Shown piece after piece: positions 42,493-51,366 of a stretch of DNA of 51,982 nucleotides. Every line of letters begins with the position of its first letter. Position 1 is the first letter of the stretch. The notes under the pieces were generated by a model. That model made no database searches, was not told the DNA's origin, and saw only the letters and a list, made by a program, of their open reading frames with translations. The position numbers and the translations under genes were made by a program. Source of the DNA: Flavobacteriales bacterium (GTDB lineage Bacteria > Bacteroidota > Bacteroidia > Flavobacteriales_G > Salibacteraceae); contig JABMOM010000012.1 in assembly GCA_013204105.1 (NCBI GenBank), positions 1 through 51,982 of the forward strand, read 5' to 3'.

Positions 42493-44160
42493 ATGAAAGA
42501 CCTTGAGATTGCGCGAAAAGCCACCATTCGACCCATCGCTGACATCGCTTCTAAGCTGGGTTTGGGTGGGGAGGAAATCGATTTTTACGGAAAGTACAAG
42601 GCGAAGATTCCTCTGTCCAAATTGGATCAGACTGCGATTGATCGTTCTAAGCTCATCTTGGTTTCTGCCGTGAGTCCAACGCCAGCTGGCGAAGGAAAAA
42701 CGACCACATCGATCGGATTGGCGGAGGGATTGAACCGCATAGGTAAGCGCACTACTGTGGTGTTGAGGGAGCCTTCCTTGGGGCCCGTGTTCGGAATGAA
42801 GGGTGGGGCCACAGGTGGGGGATACAGTCAAGTGCTGCCCATGGAAGACATCAACCTCCACTTCACCGGTGATTTCGCGGCGATAGAGAAGGCACACAAC
42901 CTGTTGGCTGCTTTGATCGATAATGACATCCAGCGTAAAAAGAACTCCCTCAAGATCGATCCCAGGACCGTTTCTTGGAAGCGGGTCATGGACATGAACG
43001 ATCGCGCGCTCCGGAAGGTGGTCGTTGGGCTCGGTGGACCCACGATGGGCGTTCCGCGGGAGTCGGGCTTTGACATTACCGCTGCCAGTGAAGTCATGGC
43101 CATCCTTTGCTTAGCTGAAAACCTTTCAGACCTCAAGGAACGCATCGGAAACATTTTCGTCGGATACACCTTCGATAAGCAAGCCATCTATGCGCGAGAT
43201 CTCAAAGCACACGGGGCAATGACCGCATTGCTGAAGGATGCCATTCAACCCAATCTTGTACAGACATTGGAAGGCAATCCCGCCATCATTCACGGAGGAC
43301 CTTTCGCCAACATTGCCCAAGGCACCAACTCGGTGATCGCAACCAAAATGGGAATGTCGCTCAGCGATTATGTGGTGACCGAGGCAGGATTCGGATTCGA
43401 TCTAGGGGCAGAGAAATTCTTTGACATCAAGTGCCGATCGGCGGGTATTAGTCCAAGGGCAGTGGTGCTGGTAGCTACGATTCGTGCACTCAAGTACCAC
43501 GGAGGCAAGGCCTTGAAGGAATTGAATGAAACAGATGTAGACGCGGTCAAGCGCGGCATACCCAACCTGGAGAAGCACCTGGAGAACATCAAGCATTTTG
43601 GAGTGCCTGCGGTGGTTGCCATCAACCAATTCACCTTTGATTCGGCGGAGGAGATGGAGGAGGTAATTCAGGCCTGCAAAGCAAAAGGTGTGAAAGCCAT
43701 TGTGGCTAATGTGTGGGGCGAAGGTGGGAAGGGAGCAGAAGCACTCGCCGAGGCAGTGGCCGAAACGGTGGAAAGCTTTACAGGACGATTTACGCCGATG
43801 TATGACTTGAATACAAGCGTGGAATCAAAGATTGAACGCATCGCCAAAAAGATCTACGGGGCTTCTGCGATCGACTTCTTGGGAAAGGCGAAGAAGGACT
43901 TGAAAAAAATCGAAGATTTGGGACTATCTGCTTTGCCCGTGTGTATTGCAAAGACCCAAAAGTCACTGAGTGATAACCCCGAACTGTTGGGTCGGCCTAA
44001 GGACTTCATCGTGACCGTGCGCGAGATTGAGATTGCGAGCGGTGCAGGATTCCTCATTCCGATCACAGGTGACATCATGCGCATGCCAGGACTCCCCGCG
44101 GAGCCCGCTGCTGAGCACATCGACATCGATGCTGACGGAAATATTTCGGGATTGTTCTAG
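42493..44160 (+). CDS. fhs: Formate-tetrahydrofolate ligase
   Basis: 555 residues from the ATG at 42493 (MKDLEIARKATIRPI), the standard length for this enzyme. It makes 10-formyl-tetrahydrofolate from formate, THF and ATP in one-carbon metabolism. SPTPAGEGKTTTSIGLAEGL carries the P-loop, and PSLGPVFGMKGGATGGGYSQVLPMEDINLHFTGDF (split) is the signature block. NDRALR, GFDITAASEVMAIL, IHGGPFANIAQGTNS, TEAGFGFDLGAEKFFDIKCR and the C-terminal ITGDIMRMPGLP are all present. The 120-bp gap to mnmH must hold both promoters; a TAGATTTA at 42469-42476 is a weak -7 candidate. Its stop overlaps the helicase stop on the other strand by four bases. Confidence 0.97.
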   Translation: MKDLEIARKATIRPIADIASKLGLGGEEIDFYGKYKAKIPLSKLDQTAIDRSKLILVSAVSPTPAGEGKTTTSIGLAEGLNRIGKRTTVVLREPSLGPVFGMKGGATGGGYSQVLPMEDINLHFTGDFAAIEKAHNLLAALIDNDIQRKKNSLKIDPRTVSWKRVMDMNDRALRKVVVGLGGPTMGVPRESGFDITAASEVMAILCLAENLSDLKERIGNIFVGYTFDKQAIYARDLKAHGAMTALLKDAIQPNLVQTLEGNPAIIHGGPFANIAQGTNSVIATKMGMSLSDYVVTEAGFGFDLGAEKFFDIKCRSAGISPRAVVLVATIRALKYHGGKALKELNETDVDAVKRGIPNLEKHLENIKHFGVPAVVAINQFTFDSAEEMEEVIQACKAKGVKAIVANVWGEGGKGAEALAEAVAETVESFTGRFTPMYDLNTSVESKIERIAKKIYGASAIDFLGKAKKDLKKIEDLGLSALPVCIAKTQKSLSDNPELLGRPKDFIVTVREIEIASGAGFLIPITGDIMRMPGLPAEPAAEHIDIDADGNISGLF

Positions 44161-45425
44161 GAACGATTTGGACGGCGATCGCCGCTTCCTCGGTTAGGCT
44201 TTCCGCCGCGTCCGCCTTTGCGTCCACCGCCTCCTCCTCCTCCTCGAAATCCACCTCCCTTGTTCGACGCGTTTGGGTCCCATTTGGGACTTTCACCGAT
44301 TTCGGGTGGAATGGGAAGTTTCAGTACTTCCTTCTCGATCAGTCGTTCGATGCGCAAGAACTTGTACATGTCGTCTGGCTCGATCAAAGTCACCGCAATA
44401 CCGGTAGTATCGGCGCGCGCTGTTCGGCCAATCCTGTGGACGTAATCCTCTGCGTCGTTCGGAGCGTTATAGTTGATCACCAAGTTGATGTCTTTAACGT
44501 CGATACCACGACTGACAACGTCTGTAGCGACGAGCACCCGCGTCTGTTTTGCTCTGAAACTATTCATGACCGACTCTCGTTCTGACTGTTCCAAGTCAGA
44601 CGAAATACCTTCTACCGTGTATTCCTTGTTCTTCAAAGTCCTGACGATCTCACTTACTTCCCTTTTGGTAGAGCTGAAAATGAGGATACTCTTACATGAA
44701 GGCTTCTCATTGATGAGGTGCTTGATGAACTTCGCTTTCATCGGTGCATAGCACAAATAGCCCACCTGTAAAACGCCTTCTGCGGGTTTCGAAATGGCGA
44801 TGCTGATCTCCTCTGGAGATTTAAGAATTTGAGACGCGAGGTCCCGGATCTTCTTCGGCATGGTCGCGCTGAACATCAAGGTCTGGCGCTCTTTGGGAAA
44901 GTAGCTGAAGATGCGCAGGATATCGTCGTAGAATCCGATGTCGAGCATGCGATCTGCTTCGTCGAGGATAACGTGGCTCACATTGCCCAATTCCATGTAG
45001 CCCATGTTAAGGTGCGCAATGAACTTCCCAGGAGTTGCTACGATGATGTCGACACCATTTAAGATCGCTTGTTTTTGTTCTTGCCAATCGTCTCCGTCAC
45101 CACCTCCGTACACAGCTATCGAAGCCACGGGGGTGAAGTAGCTGAAGCCTTGGATCTGCTGATCGATCTGAATGGCGAGCTCGCGCGTAGGAACGATGAT
45201 GATGGTGGTGATCCCTTTGTGCTCTTTCAACTGGAGCAGCTGCTGCATCACAGGAAGTACAAAGGCCGCCGTCTTGCCCGTACCCGTTTGGGCACATGCA
45301 ATCAGGTCTTTTCCTTCGAGGATCTTAGGGATGGATTGTTCTTGGATGGGGGTGGCCTTTTCGAAGCCCATGTAGGAGATCGATTCGATCAGTTGATCGT
45401 CTAAGCCGAGTTCTTTAAAATTCAC
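44157..45425 (-). CDS. DEAD-box RNA helicase (GTG start)
   Basis: 422 residues. The start is a GTG at 45425 (VNFKELGLDDQLIESI). Motifs in order: Q motif FEKATPIQEQSIP, I AQTGTGKTAAF, Ia PTRELAIQI, II ILDEADRML, III MFSATMPKKI, IV SILIFSSTKRE, V TDVVSRGIDVKDINLVINYNAP and VI HRIGRTARAD. The C-terminal tail (about 385-422) is Gly/Arg-rich (FRGGGGGGGRKGGRGG), a common RNA-binding extension. It resembles the RhlE group; likely roles are RNA remodelling, ribosome assembly or cold growth. The start codon overlaps the stop of the YheT gene as GTGA, so it is translationally coupled. It is the last gene of the five-gene minus-strand run from 49941. Confidence 0.96.
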   Translation of the reverse strand: MNFKELGLDDQLIESISYMGFEKATPIQEQSIPKILEGKDLIACAQTGTGKTAAFVLPVMQQLLQLKEHKGITTIIIVPTRELAIQIDQQIQGFSYFTPVASIAVYGGGDGDDWQEQKQAILNGVDIIVATPGKFIAHLNMGYMELGNVSHVILDEADRMLDIGFYDDILRIFSYFPKERQTLMFSATMPKKIRDLASQILKSPEEISIAISKPAEGVLQVGYLCYAPMKAKFIKHLINEKPSCKSILIFSSTKREVSEIVRTLKNKEYTVEGISSDLEQSERESVMNSFRAKQTRVLVATDVVSRGIDVKDINLVINYNAPNDAEDYVHRIGRTARADTTGIAVTLIEPDDMYKFLRIERLIEKEVLKLPIPPEIGESPKWDPNASNKGGGFRGGGGGGGRKGGRGGKPNRGSGDRRPNRS

Positions 45426-46378
45426 GCGCCAAATGTCTGTATAAATTCCATCACTCTGCGCTCATGCCAGAATTCGTCGCGCATGAAATGGCTTTGTGCG
45501 AAGCCTACGTGTCCACCGAATGAGGGAACGTCCATGTGAAGAAAGGGGTTTTGCTCCGTTGCTTCATAAGGATAGCATTGTTCAGTTAAAAAGCTGTCAT
45601 TCAGTGCGTTAATGATCAAAGAAGGCGTTTTAATCGAAGGCAGGAATCGAATGGCGCTGGACCGCTCATAATAGTCGGATGCGCTGTCAAAACCATGTGC
45701 CGGAGCGGTATATGCCTCGTCGAATTCTTCGAAAGTCTTGGCGCGTTGCAGCGCTGTGTCATTCAACCCTCCTGAAGGAAACTGCCTTGATTTGATCAGT
45801 GCTTTGCGTTTCAACTGGCGCAGAAACCGCGTCATATACACTGCGTTTTGCCAGCGTGCAAGTTTACGCGCTGAGGAAGCGAGGTGTAAAGGAACAGAGA
45901 TGCCAATCACGGCTTTTACATTCGGGGGCAGTAAAGCTTCGCCGGCTCTTTTCAGGGCGATGTTGCCTCCTAAGCTGAAACCGACAATTACCACCCTTTC
46001 TACGGATGAACAGCGCTGCAGGATCAGCTCCAAATCCGTTGTGAATCCGCTGTGATAGGAACCTATCACCATGTTGGGCGTGCCGCCACAGCTTCGGTGG
46101 TTTACCGAGGCCACAGACCACCCACGTGCAGCAAAGGCTTTGGCCATGCCCATCATATAGGAAGACTTCGTGCTGCCTTCGAGTCCATGGAGTAGGACGG
46201 CAAGTTGATCAGGAGCTCGGTCGATCCAATCTAGGGTAAAGAGATCACCATCTGGCGTTTCGATGCTTTCTGAGCGATGGTAGGGAGACGTGATTGGCCG
46301 TAGTTGATTGGGTAAGATCGTGGCACTGTGTGCCCATCGATGCAGAAAAGGTGGAGTGTAGGGTTCAACGGCCGTCAT
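45422..46378 (-). CDS. YheT family alpha/beta hydrolase
   Basis: 318 residues. The YheT/EstA-type fold has LLHGLEGSTKSSYMMGMA (oxyanion region), SVNHRSCGGTPN, the nucleophile elbow VGFSLGGNIALKR, LIINALNDSFL with the catalytic Asp and PSFGGHVGFAQS with His. N-terminal YTPPFLHRWAHSATILPNQLR is the family lid entry. These enzymes hydrolyse esters; the natural substrate is unknown. No signal peptide. It begins inside the DUF3820 gene (14-base overlap) and its TGA overlaps the helicase GTG. Confidence 0.93.
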   Translation of the reverse strand: MTAVEPYTPPFLHRWAHSATILPNQLRPITSPYHRSESIETPDGDLFTLDWIDRAPDQLAVLLHGLEGSTKSSYMMGMAKAFAARGWSVASVNHRSCGGTPNMVIGSYHSGFTTDLELILQRCSSVERVVIVGFSLGGNIALKRAGEALLPPNVKAVIGISVPLHLASSARKLARWQNAVYMTRFLRQLKRKALIKSRQFPSGGLNDTALQRAKTFEEFDEAYTAPAHGFDSASDYYERSSAIRFLPSIKTPSLIINALNDSFLTEQCYPYEATEQNPFLHMDVPSFGGHVGFAQSHFMRDEFWHERRVMEFIQTFGA

Positions 46379-46601
46379 TTCGCGCGATGGATTTCAATTG
46401 AACGAATAAATGATCGAGGCCGTTGGTCTTTACAGTATGTACCAATGACAGACGATCACCCAACTTACCGGGCGGAAAACCTTTGCGCGCGAACCATTCC
46501 AAGTAAGTTACCGGAAGGTCACTCAGGAGTCGATCCTTGTACTTTCCGAAGGGCATTTTCATTCGTACGAGTTGAAGCAATTCGGCTTGATCTTCCCGCA
46601 T
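46365..46601 (-). CDS. DUF3820 family protein
   Basis: 78 residues. The family motif KMPFGKYKDRLLSDLPVTYLEWFARKGFPPGKLG, here at about 14-47, is complete (the PFGKYKG and YLxWF parts are the diagnostic ones; given in pieces: MPFGKYKDR, LPVTYLEWFARKG). DUF3820 proteins are small, cytoplasmic and of unknown function, sometimes linked to DNA-related enzymes because the same motif occurs in exonuclease tails. It starts four bases after the response regulator stop and overlaps YheT by 14 bases. Confidence 0.88.
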   Translation of the reverse strand: MREDQAELLQLVRMKMPFGKYKDRLLSDLPVTYLEWFARKGFPPGKLGDRLSLVHTVKTNGLDHLFVQLKSIARNDGR

Positions 46602-46604
46602 AAA

Positions 46605-47012
46605 TCAAAGGTTCAGCGCCGCTACCTGTGGAATGTTCGTAAGATTTTTGCAGATGTCGAGAGAAAAGGGCTTTTCGATGAAATCGATGACGCAGTCATA
46701 CTTCTCTGCTCGTTTACGGTCGTCATAGTCTACCGATGAAGTCGCCATGATGACCAATATTTCTTTGTCTTTGAGGTCAGATTGCATGCGGTCGAGCATT
46801 TCCCAGCCGCTCATTCCTGGCATGTTGATGTCGAGTAGAAGAATGAACAATTTTGAGGAGGTGTTGTCCGAAATGAGGTATTCGAGGCATTTCTTGGCAG
46901 AATTGAACGACTGAAAAGGGTGCTGCATTCCACAACGATGCATGATTTTTTCGTGAATGAACAAGGTCATTTCATCATCATCAACCATCAAGAATTCAAC
47001 TTTATTCTCCAT
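46605..47012 (-). CDS. Single-domain response regulator
   Basis: 135 residues from the ATG at 47012 (MENKVEFLMVDDDEM). The longer frame overlaps the kinase gene in another frame. It is a receiver domain alone: acidic cluster Asp11-13, phospho-acceptor Asp61 in LLLDINMPGMSGW, Thr91 in MATSSVDYDD and Lys114 in IEKPFS. With no output domain it works through protein partners or as a relay step. It lies 25 bases after the histidine kinase gene and is its probable partner. The MATSSVDYDDRKRAEKY stretch is typical of Bacteroidota regulators of this type. Confidence 0.95.
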   Translation of the reverse strand: MENKVEFLMVDDDEMTLFIHEKIMHRCGMQHPFQSFNSAKKCLEYLISDNTSSKLFILLLDINMPGMSGWEMLDRMQSDLKDKEILVIMATSSVDYDDRKRAEKYDCVIDFIEKPFSLDICKNLTNIPQVAALNL

Positions 47013-47037
47013 GTCTATCCAGCGCTGTTGTCTTTCA

Positions 47038-49941
47038 TCAGAGGCTCTTCCTGACCGTAAAAGTAAATGTTGTTCCCTTCCCTGACACGCTGGATACGTT
47101 GATCTCGCCTTCGTGTTGTTCCACAAGTCTTTTGACAACCGCTAAGCCAATACCATGGCTGTCCATGCGGTTGATAGAGCTTTTATAGTAGAACAGATCG
47201 AACACTTTGTTCAGGTCTTCTTCATCGATTCCGATGCCGTTGTCGGCTACCTTGATCTTCCAGTGCTTATTGGTACTCGTCGCTGATACGATGATCTCAG
47301 GTTTTCGATTGGATTTGAATTTGAGGCTATTGTTGACGAGGTTTTGGAGTATTCGGGAAAATTGAAGTGGGAACAGTGTCATATTCACGTCTTCTCCGGT
47401 CAACACGAGTGATGCTTCATTTTCCTGGATTTGGCTTTGCAGCGCATCCCGCACCTCTTCTACAACGTCCGAGAGTTTTACATCGCCAAGTGGTTCCGTC
47501 ATGTTGCTGCTCCTGGAATATTCAAGCAATGCTTTCACCATGCTGCTGATGCGCTCGATGCTGCTCATCGCTCGGGTGATGAACTCTTTCTCTTCGTCGT
47601 CGAGCTTGTGATTCGCTTGTGAAAGCAGGAGGTTCATGAGGGCTCGTAAGCTATTGACCGGTTCTTTGAGGTCGTGGGATACGGTGTAGGTGAAATTCTT
47701 TAGCTCATTGTTGATGCTGGCGAGGATCTCCGTTTTTTCAATGATGGTAGATTCCGCGGTCTTTTCTTTCGAGATATCCTTCTTAGTATAGAAGTAGCCA
47801 TTGAATGTTCCTTGTTTGGAGATGAAAGGCTGGGCCGTGATGCGCACCCAAAATGGATTTCCGTTGGCGTTGTAGCAGTAAATTTCTGATTCATACGGTT
47901 GACGGTCAGATTCTCGCTGTGCCATGAATTTGAGCGTTTCCAAGTTCGTTTCTGGACCTATGAGTAAACTGGAATGTGCTTTTCCTAAGAGGAAATCATA
48001 TTCAAAACCAGACATCTTGATGAAGGCTTGGTTTGCGTAGACGATCTTGTCTTTCTTGTTGGTGATGCTGTACGCGCGCGTCGCCAAATCGAGCAGGGCA
48101 GGGTGGAGGTAGAGCTCATTCAATTCTTCGCCTAACAATCCGTATCGGGTGATGGCGGTGGCGCCCTCTGTTCGCTCAAAGCGCTCGGCATTCTTAACGA
48201 TGTTCCGGATGACCTGATCCAATTCACTTGCGCTCTCGTGCACCATGTTGCGCAATTGTTGTGCCTCGTTGCCTTCGGATTCATCAAGCAATTCTAGGAG
48301 TGCCATCAGGTTTGCCAGCGGTGCGCGTACCATGTGGCTTTGCATCCAGGCGATTTCGGTGAGTTTGGCGTTTTGTGCTTCGATGGATCGCTCGTATTCG
48401 ATGCGTTCGGTGATGTCACTCATCGCCCCGATCATGCGCACGGCTTCTCCTTTAGCGTTCCTGAGAATGGTCGCATTGTCAGATACCCAGGCGTAATTGC
48501 CGTCTGCCTTGATGAATCGGTATTGAGCCTTCCATTGATCCTTGATGGGATTGTTCAATGTTTTTTGAAGAAGGTTTCTGACGTAATCCCGATCTTCTGG
48601 ATGCACATACGATTCCCAGTCGTTGCGCTTCATTTCGTTCAGGGTGTGACCAAGGACCTTCTCAAAAGTGTCGGTATTGGAGATCTCCCCCGTTTCGAGG
48701 TTGAAATCCCAAATAATATCGCTGGTAGCCTTGGTGACCAATTCGTAGCGTTCGTAGCTTTCCTTGAGCTCTCTGGCAGTGCGTTCTTCTTGGTCAATGT
48801 CTTTAAAGTTCATCACTATGCCTTCTACTCCTGGCACATCGAGTTGATTGGAGAAGGTGGCGAGTACCCACATGTAGCTTCCGTCTTTCCGTAGCAGCCG
48901 TTCTTTGAATTGTACCAACGGCACTTCACCGCGGAGTAATTTCCTCAAATATTCCTTGCGTTTCTCGAGATCGTTGGGGTGTACAAAGCTTTCAGCATTC
49001 TTACTGCGAACTTCATCCTCCGAATATCCCAAGACTTGGTGAACAGAAGGGCTGATGTAAATCAAATTGAAATTTCGGTCTTCTACCGCAATGACGTCTG
49101 TACTGTGCTCGATCAGGTTTCGGAATCGATCTACACTGGTCTTGAGTTGTTGTTCGCTGTTGATGAGCGCTTGCTGTGCTTGCTTGTGTTCGCTTACGTC
49201 AACGATCGCACCAATCAGGTTTTTAAGTTGCCCTTGCTCATCCCGTAAGACCGACACACTCAGGTCGATCCAGATCACCGTCCCATCCTTTTTGATGAGC
49301 TTCTGTTCCATGCGGTAGGAGTCGCGCTTGTTGCGCATCGCTTCTTCGATGAATTTTCGCTCAAGTGAGAATGCCTCTGGGGGCTCTACATCGGATATGC
49401 TGAGATGGGTCATTTCTGCTAAATCGTAGCCTAAAAGATCTGCCAGGCCTTGATTGGTGTAGAGGAATCGACCTCGGTTGTCGGTCATCGCCAATCCCAT
49501 GTTGGCATGAGAAAGGATGGATTCCAGTTGCTCCTTCGTATTCAGTTCTGATGTGCTTGTGAGGGTCTGCTTTTTCCGGTTAAGCATGAGCAACTTGCGA
49601 CGGATAGCGTCCGCAGAAATCTCATCGGCGAGAAATACATCGTCTGCGCCGGCATCCATCAGAAGCAAGAGAAACGCATCGGTCAGCGATTCGACGATGA
49701 CGAGCAATGGGATATGAGGATGAAGCGTTTTGGATTTCCGAACCGACAGGATCAACTCCGACTCTGGAAGGGAGGAGAGCACGATGCCAGAGCAAGGGCT
49801 TCCGTTTACAACCTGGTCGAGCGAGGTATGATCCTCAACGCGGATGTTGTCCTGTGAACGAAGAATGTCCAAGGCAATCACTCCACGATGAGCGTTTCCC
49901 AACGTTCCAGATATCAAAATGACTTTATCCAAATTGTGCAT
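47038..49941 (-). CDS. Multi-PAS hybrid-like histidine kinase with two DHp modules
   Basis: 967 residues, no membrane span, so cytoplasmic. Residues 1-120 look like a degenerate receiver: the phospho-acceptor position after strand 3 is Ser (GIVLSSLPE). PAS domains are at about 138-255, 268-387 and 394-515. A first histidine-phosphotransfer helix pair at about 524-590 has the motif AWMQSHMVRAPLANLMALL (His536) but no ATPase domain after it. A fourth PAS (about 615-727) leads to a second phosphotransfer module, FTYTVSHDLKEPVNSLRAL (His756), and a full ATPase: N-box NLVNNSLKF, G1 ADNGIGI (899-905), G2 SHGIGLAVVKRL. It is the first gene of the operon and is followed by a single-domain regulator. 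Confidence 0.95.
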   Translation of the reverse strand: MHNLDKVILISGTLGNAHRGVIALDILRSQDNIRVEDHTSLDQVVNGSPCSGIVLSSLPESELILSVRKSKTLHPHIPLLVIVESLTDAFLLLLMDAGADDVFLADEISADAIRRKLLMLNRKKQTLTSTSELNTKEQLESILSHANMGLAMTDNRGRFLYTNQGLADLLGYDLAEMTHLSISDVEPPEAFSLERKFIEEAMRNKRDSYRMEQKLIKKDGTVIWIDLSVSVLRDEQGQLKNLIGAIVDVSEHKQAQQALINSEQQLKTSVDRFRNLIEHSTDVIAVEDRNFNLIYISPSVHQVLGYSEDEVRSKNAESFVHPNDLEKRKEYLRKLLRGEVPLVQFKERLLRKDGSYMWVLATFSNQLDVPGVEGIVMNFKDIDQEERTARELKESYERYELVTKATSDIIWDFNLETGEISNTDTFEKVLGHTLNEMKRNDWESYVHPEDRDYVRNLLQKTLNNPIKDQWKAQYRFIKADGNYAWVSDNATILRNAKGEAVRMIGAMSDITERIEYERSIEAQNAKLTEIAWMQSHMVRAPLANLMALLELLDESEGNEAQQLRNMVHESASELDQVIRNIVKNAERFERTEGATAITRYGLLGEELNELYLHPALLDLATRAYSITNKKDKIVYANQAFIKMSGFEYDFLLGKAHSSLLIGPETNLETLKFMAQRESDRQPYESEIYCYNANGNPFWVRITAQPFISKQGTFNGYFYTKKDISKEKTAESTIIEKTEILASINNELKNFTYTVSHDLKEPVNSLRALMNLLLSQANHKLDDEEKEFITRAMSSIERISSMVKALLEYSRSSNMTEPLGDVKLSDVVEEVRDALQSQIQENEASLVLTGEDVNMTLFPLQFSRILQNLVNNSLKFKSNRKPEIIVSATSTNKHWKIKVADNGIGIDEEDLNKVFDLFYYKSSINRMDSHGIGLAVVKRLVEQHEGEINVSSVSGKGTTFTFTVRKSL

Positions 49942-50135
49942 AGGTCGAGTCTCAGATAACGTTGTAAGGACACGTGGCGTTCGGAATGTATCCTAGTATT
50001 CGTGCTCTGAGCTTAATGAATACTCAATATACGCACAATTCTAAGGAAGAGTTATCGCCACTTTCCCAGCGTGCTGAAAGATATTGGTGCCGTGCTGCGC
50101 AGCCGCCGGTCTCTTTTGGATGACGAGTGCCAAGC

Positions 50136-51143
50136 TTACAGCTTCACAAAGTTGTGATGGACGAGGTCGGGGCCTTCACCTGCAGTCTTTTTAAAAGTAA
50201 GGTAGTACGAACCAGCTACGAGGTGGGGTAAGTCCAGCTCCGCAGCCCCTGCAGGAACAGCAAATGCACCCAGCATTGATCCTCGCAGGTCCACGATTTG
50301 TACGGTGTACGAGGCAAGTGAATTGCCAGCGATGTGCACTCGATTGGACGATGACGGATTGGGGAAAAGCACAAAGGAGGAGGCATCGGGAACAAGCCCT
50401 ACGGCCAAGGAAGTATCGTTCGTGTCAGAAGTAACGGTAGATGCAGGCACTTCCGGGCCAAATACATAATCGTGCATGTTTTCTACGCTGGTCTGCGCCT
50501 CGTAGATCGGTCCGTGTGAAATCAGTCCATTGGAGATATCCAAGCCGCGAAGGATTTCAGCATAGTTGGCATACACGGGCACATCAATGACGCCATTGTC
50601 AGCACCTGCTTTGGTTGGAATGGTGACGGAGAAGTAATTTTCATCTCCGAGGCCGTGCAATTCATAGGCTTGGTTCAGATCATCTCCGCAGTTTCCCTCT
50701 ATGGCAACGAAACGGTAGCCGTTGGCCCATCCCCAATGCATGGATGGAGTCTTGTGGGCGAGCGGATGGTCGTTGGGCCAAGAGGAAGGGTCGAGGTGAT
50801 TGTGTGCGGAATCCACGCCGATGTGAAAGGTCACGGAAACAATCGAGTCCATAGACCCCGAGCCGAGGTCGATGTCGGTAGGGTGGGATGCATTTACCAA
50901 TACCCACAAGCTGTCGAAACCATAAGTATTCCCACCGTTGTCCTCAATGGAGATTTCGCTGATGTAGTATTGCAGACGGGTCACATCAAAGTCGCGCGCT
51001 TCATGCGTTTGCGAAGCCTGGTTGAATGCAAGCGGAGCGTCTTGCAGGTAGTGCTCAATGGAGAGGTTGATGGAGTTTTGGGCCTGGAGTGCAATGCTCA
51101 AAACAACGGCGGTGAAAAGGGTAAATACGCGTCTTTTTTTCAT
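50136..51143 (-). CDS. MbnP family protein with T9SS type A sorting domain
   Basis: 335 residues. Signal peptide (MKKRRVFTLFTAVVLSIALQAQ). The MbnP-like domain spans about 22-235: FDVTRLQYYISEISI, DSLWVLVNASHP, VTFHIGVDSAHNH, SMHWGWANGYRFVAIEG and GLDISNGLISHGPIYE are characteristic. MbnP is the periplasmic partner in methanobactin-copper gene sets, so metal binding is plausible here. The copy ends in a T9SS sorting domain (FVLFPNPSSSNRVHIAG to HHNFVKL), so it is exported. No MbnH-like cytochrome peroxidase gene is adjacent in the window, which leaves its role open. Confidence 0.9.
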   Translation of the reverse strand: MKKRRVFTLFTAVVLSIALQAQNSINLSIEHYLQDAPLAFNQASQTHEARDFDVTRLQYYISEISIEDNGGNTYGFDSLWVLVNASHPTDIDLGSGSMDSIVSVTFHIGVDSAHNHLDPSSWPNDHPLAHKTPSMHWGWANGYRFVAIEGNCGDDLNQAYELHGLGDENYFSVTIPTKAGADNGVIDVPVYANYAEILRGLDISNGLISHGPIYEAQTSVENMHDYVFGPEVPASTVTSDTNDTSLAVGLVPDASSFVLFPNPSSSNRVHIAGNSLASYTVQIVDLRGSMLGAFAVPAGAAELDLPHLVAGSYYLTFKKTAGEGPDLVHHNFVKL

Positions 51144-51347
51144 GTGTTCCGATGCTTGCGAATGGAAGTTAAAAGTATGGTTTTTCTTGAGGGATAAGTT
51201 TTCATACCTGAAATGCAGGCCTCCTCAGCAGGTTGCGCTCTTTCGAAAGCCTCGTAGTAAAGAGATCTGCCACGTTCGAACGATGGAGGATGAATTCGCA
51301 GATAATGCTGAAGCCTATAACAAGTATTCTTAAATCGTCAGAGCATT

Positions 51348-51355
51348 TATCTTTG
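51348..51355 (+). promoter_or_regulatory. Possible -7 box for the 51367 gene
   Basis: TATCTTTG, full match to TAnnTTTG, 11 bases before the ATG. No TTG at -33. The remaining 51144-51347 gap shows nothing I can name. Confidence 0.4.
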
Positions 51356-51366
51356 AGTCCTAACGA

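Noticed and set aside
42373-42897. Long N-terminal extension of MnmH
   Set aside because: It runs antisense to fhs, includes no MnmH similarity, and the rhodanese domain starts right after the GTG at 42372.
51283-51333. 16-codon frame MEDEFADNAEAYNKYS
   Set aside because: Too short, no coding context, and could occur by chance in a promoter region.
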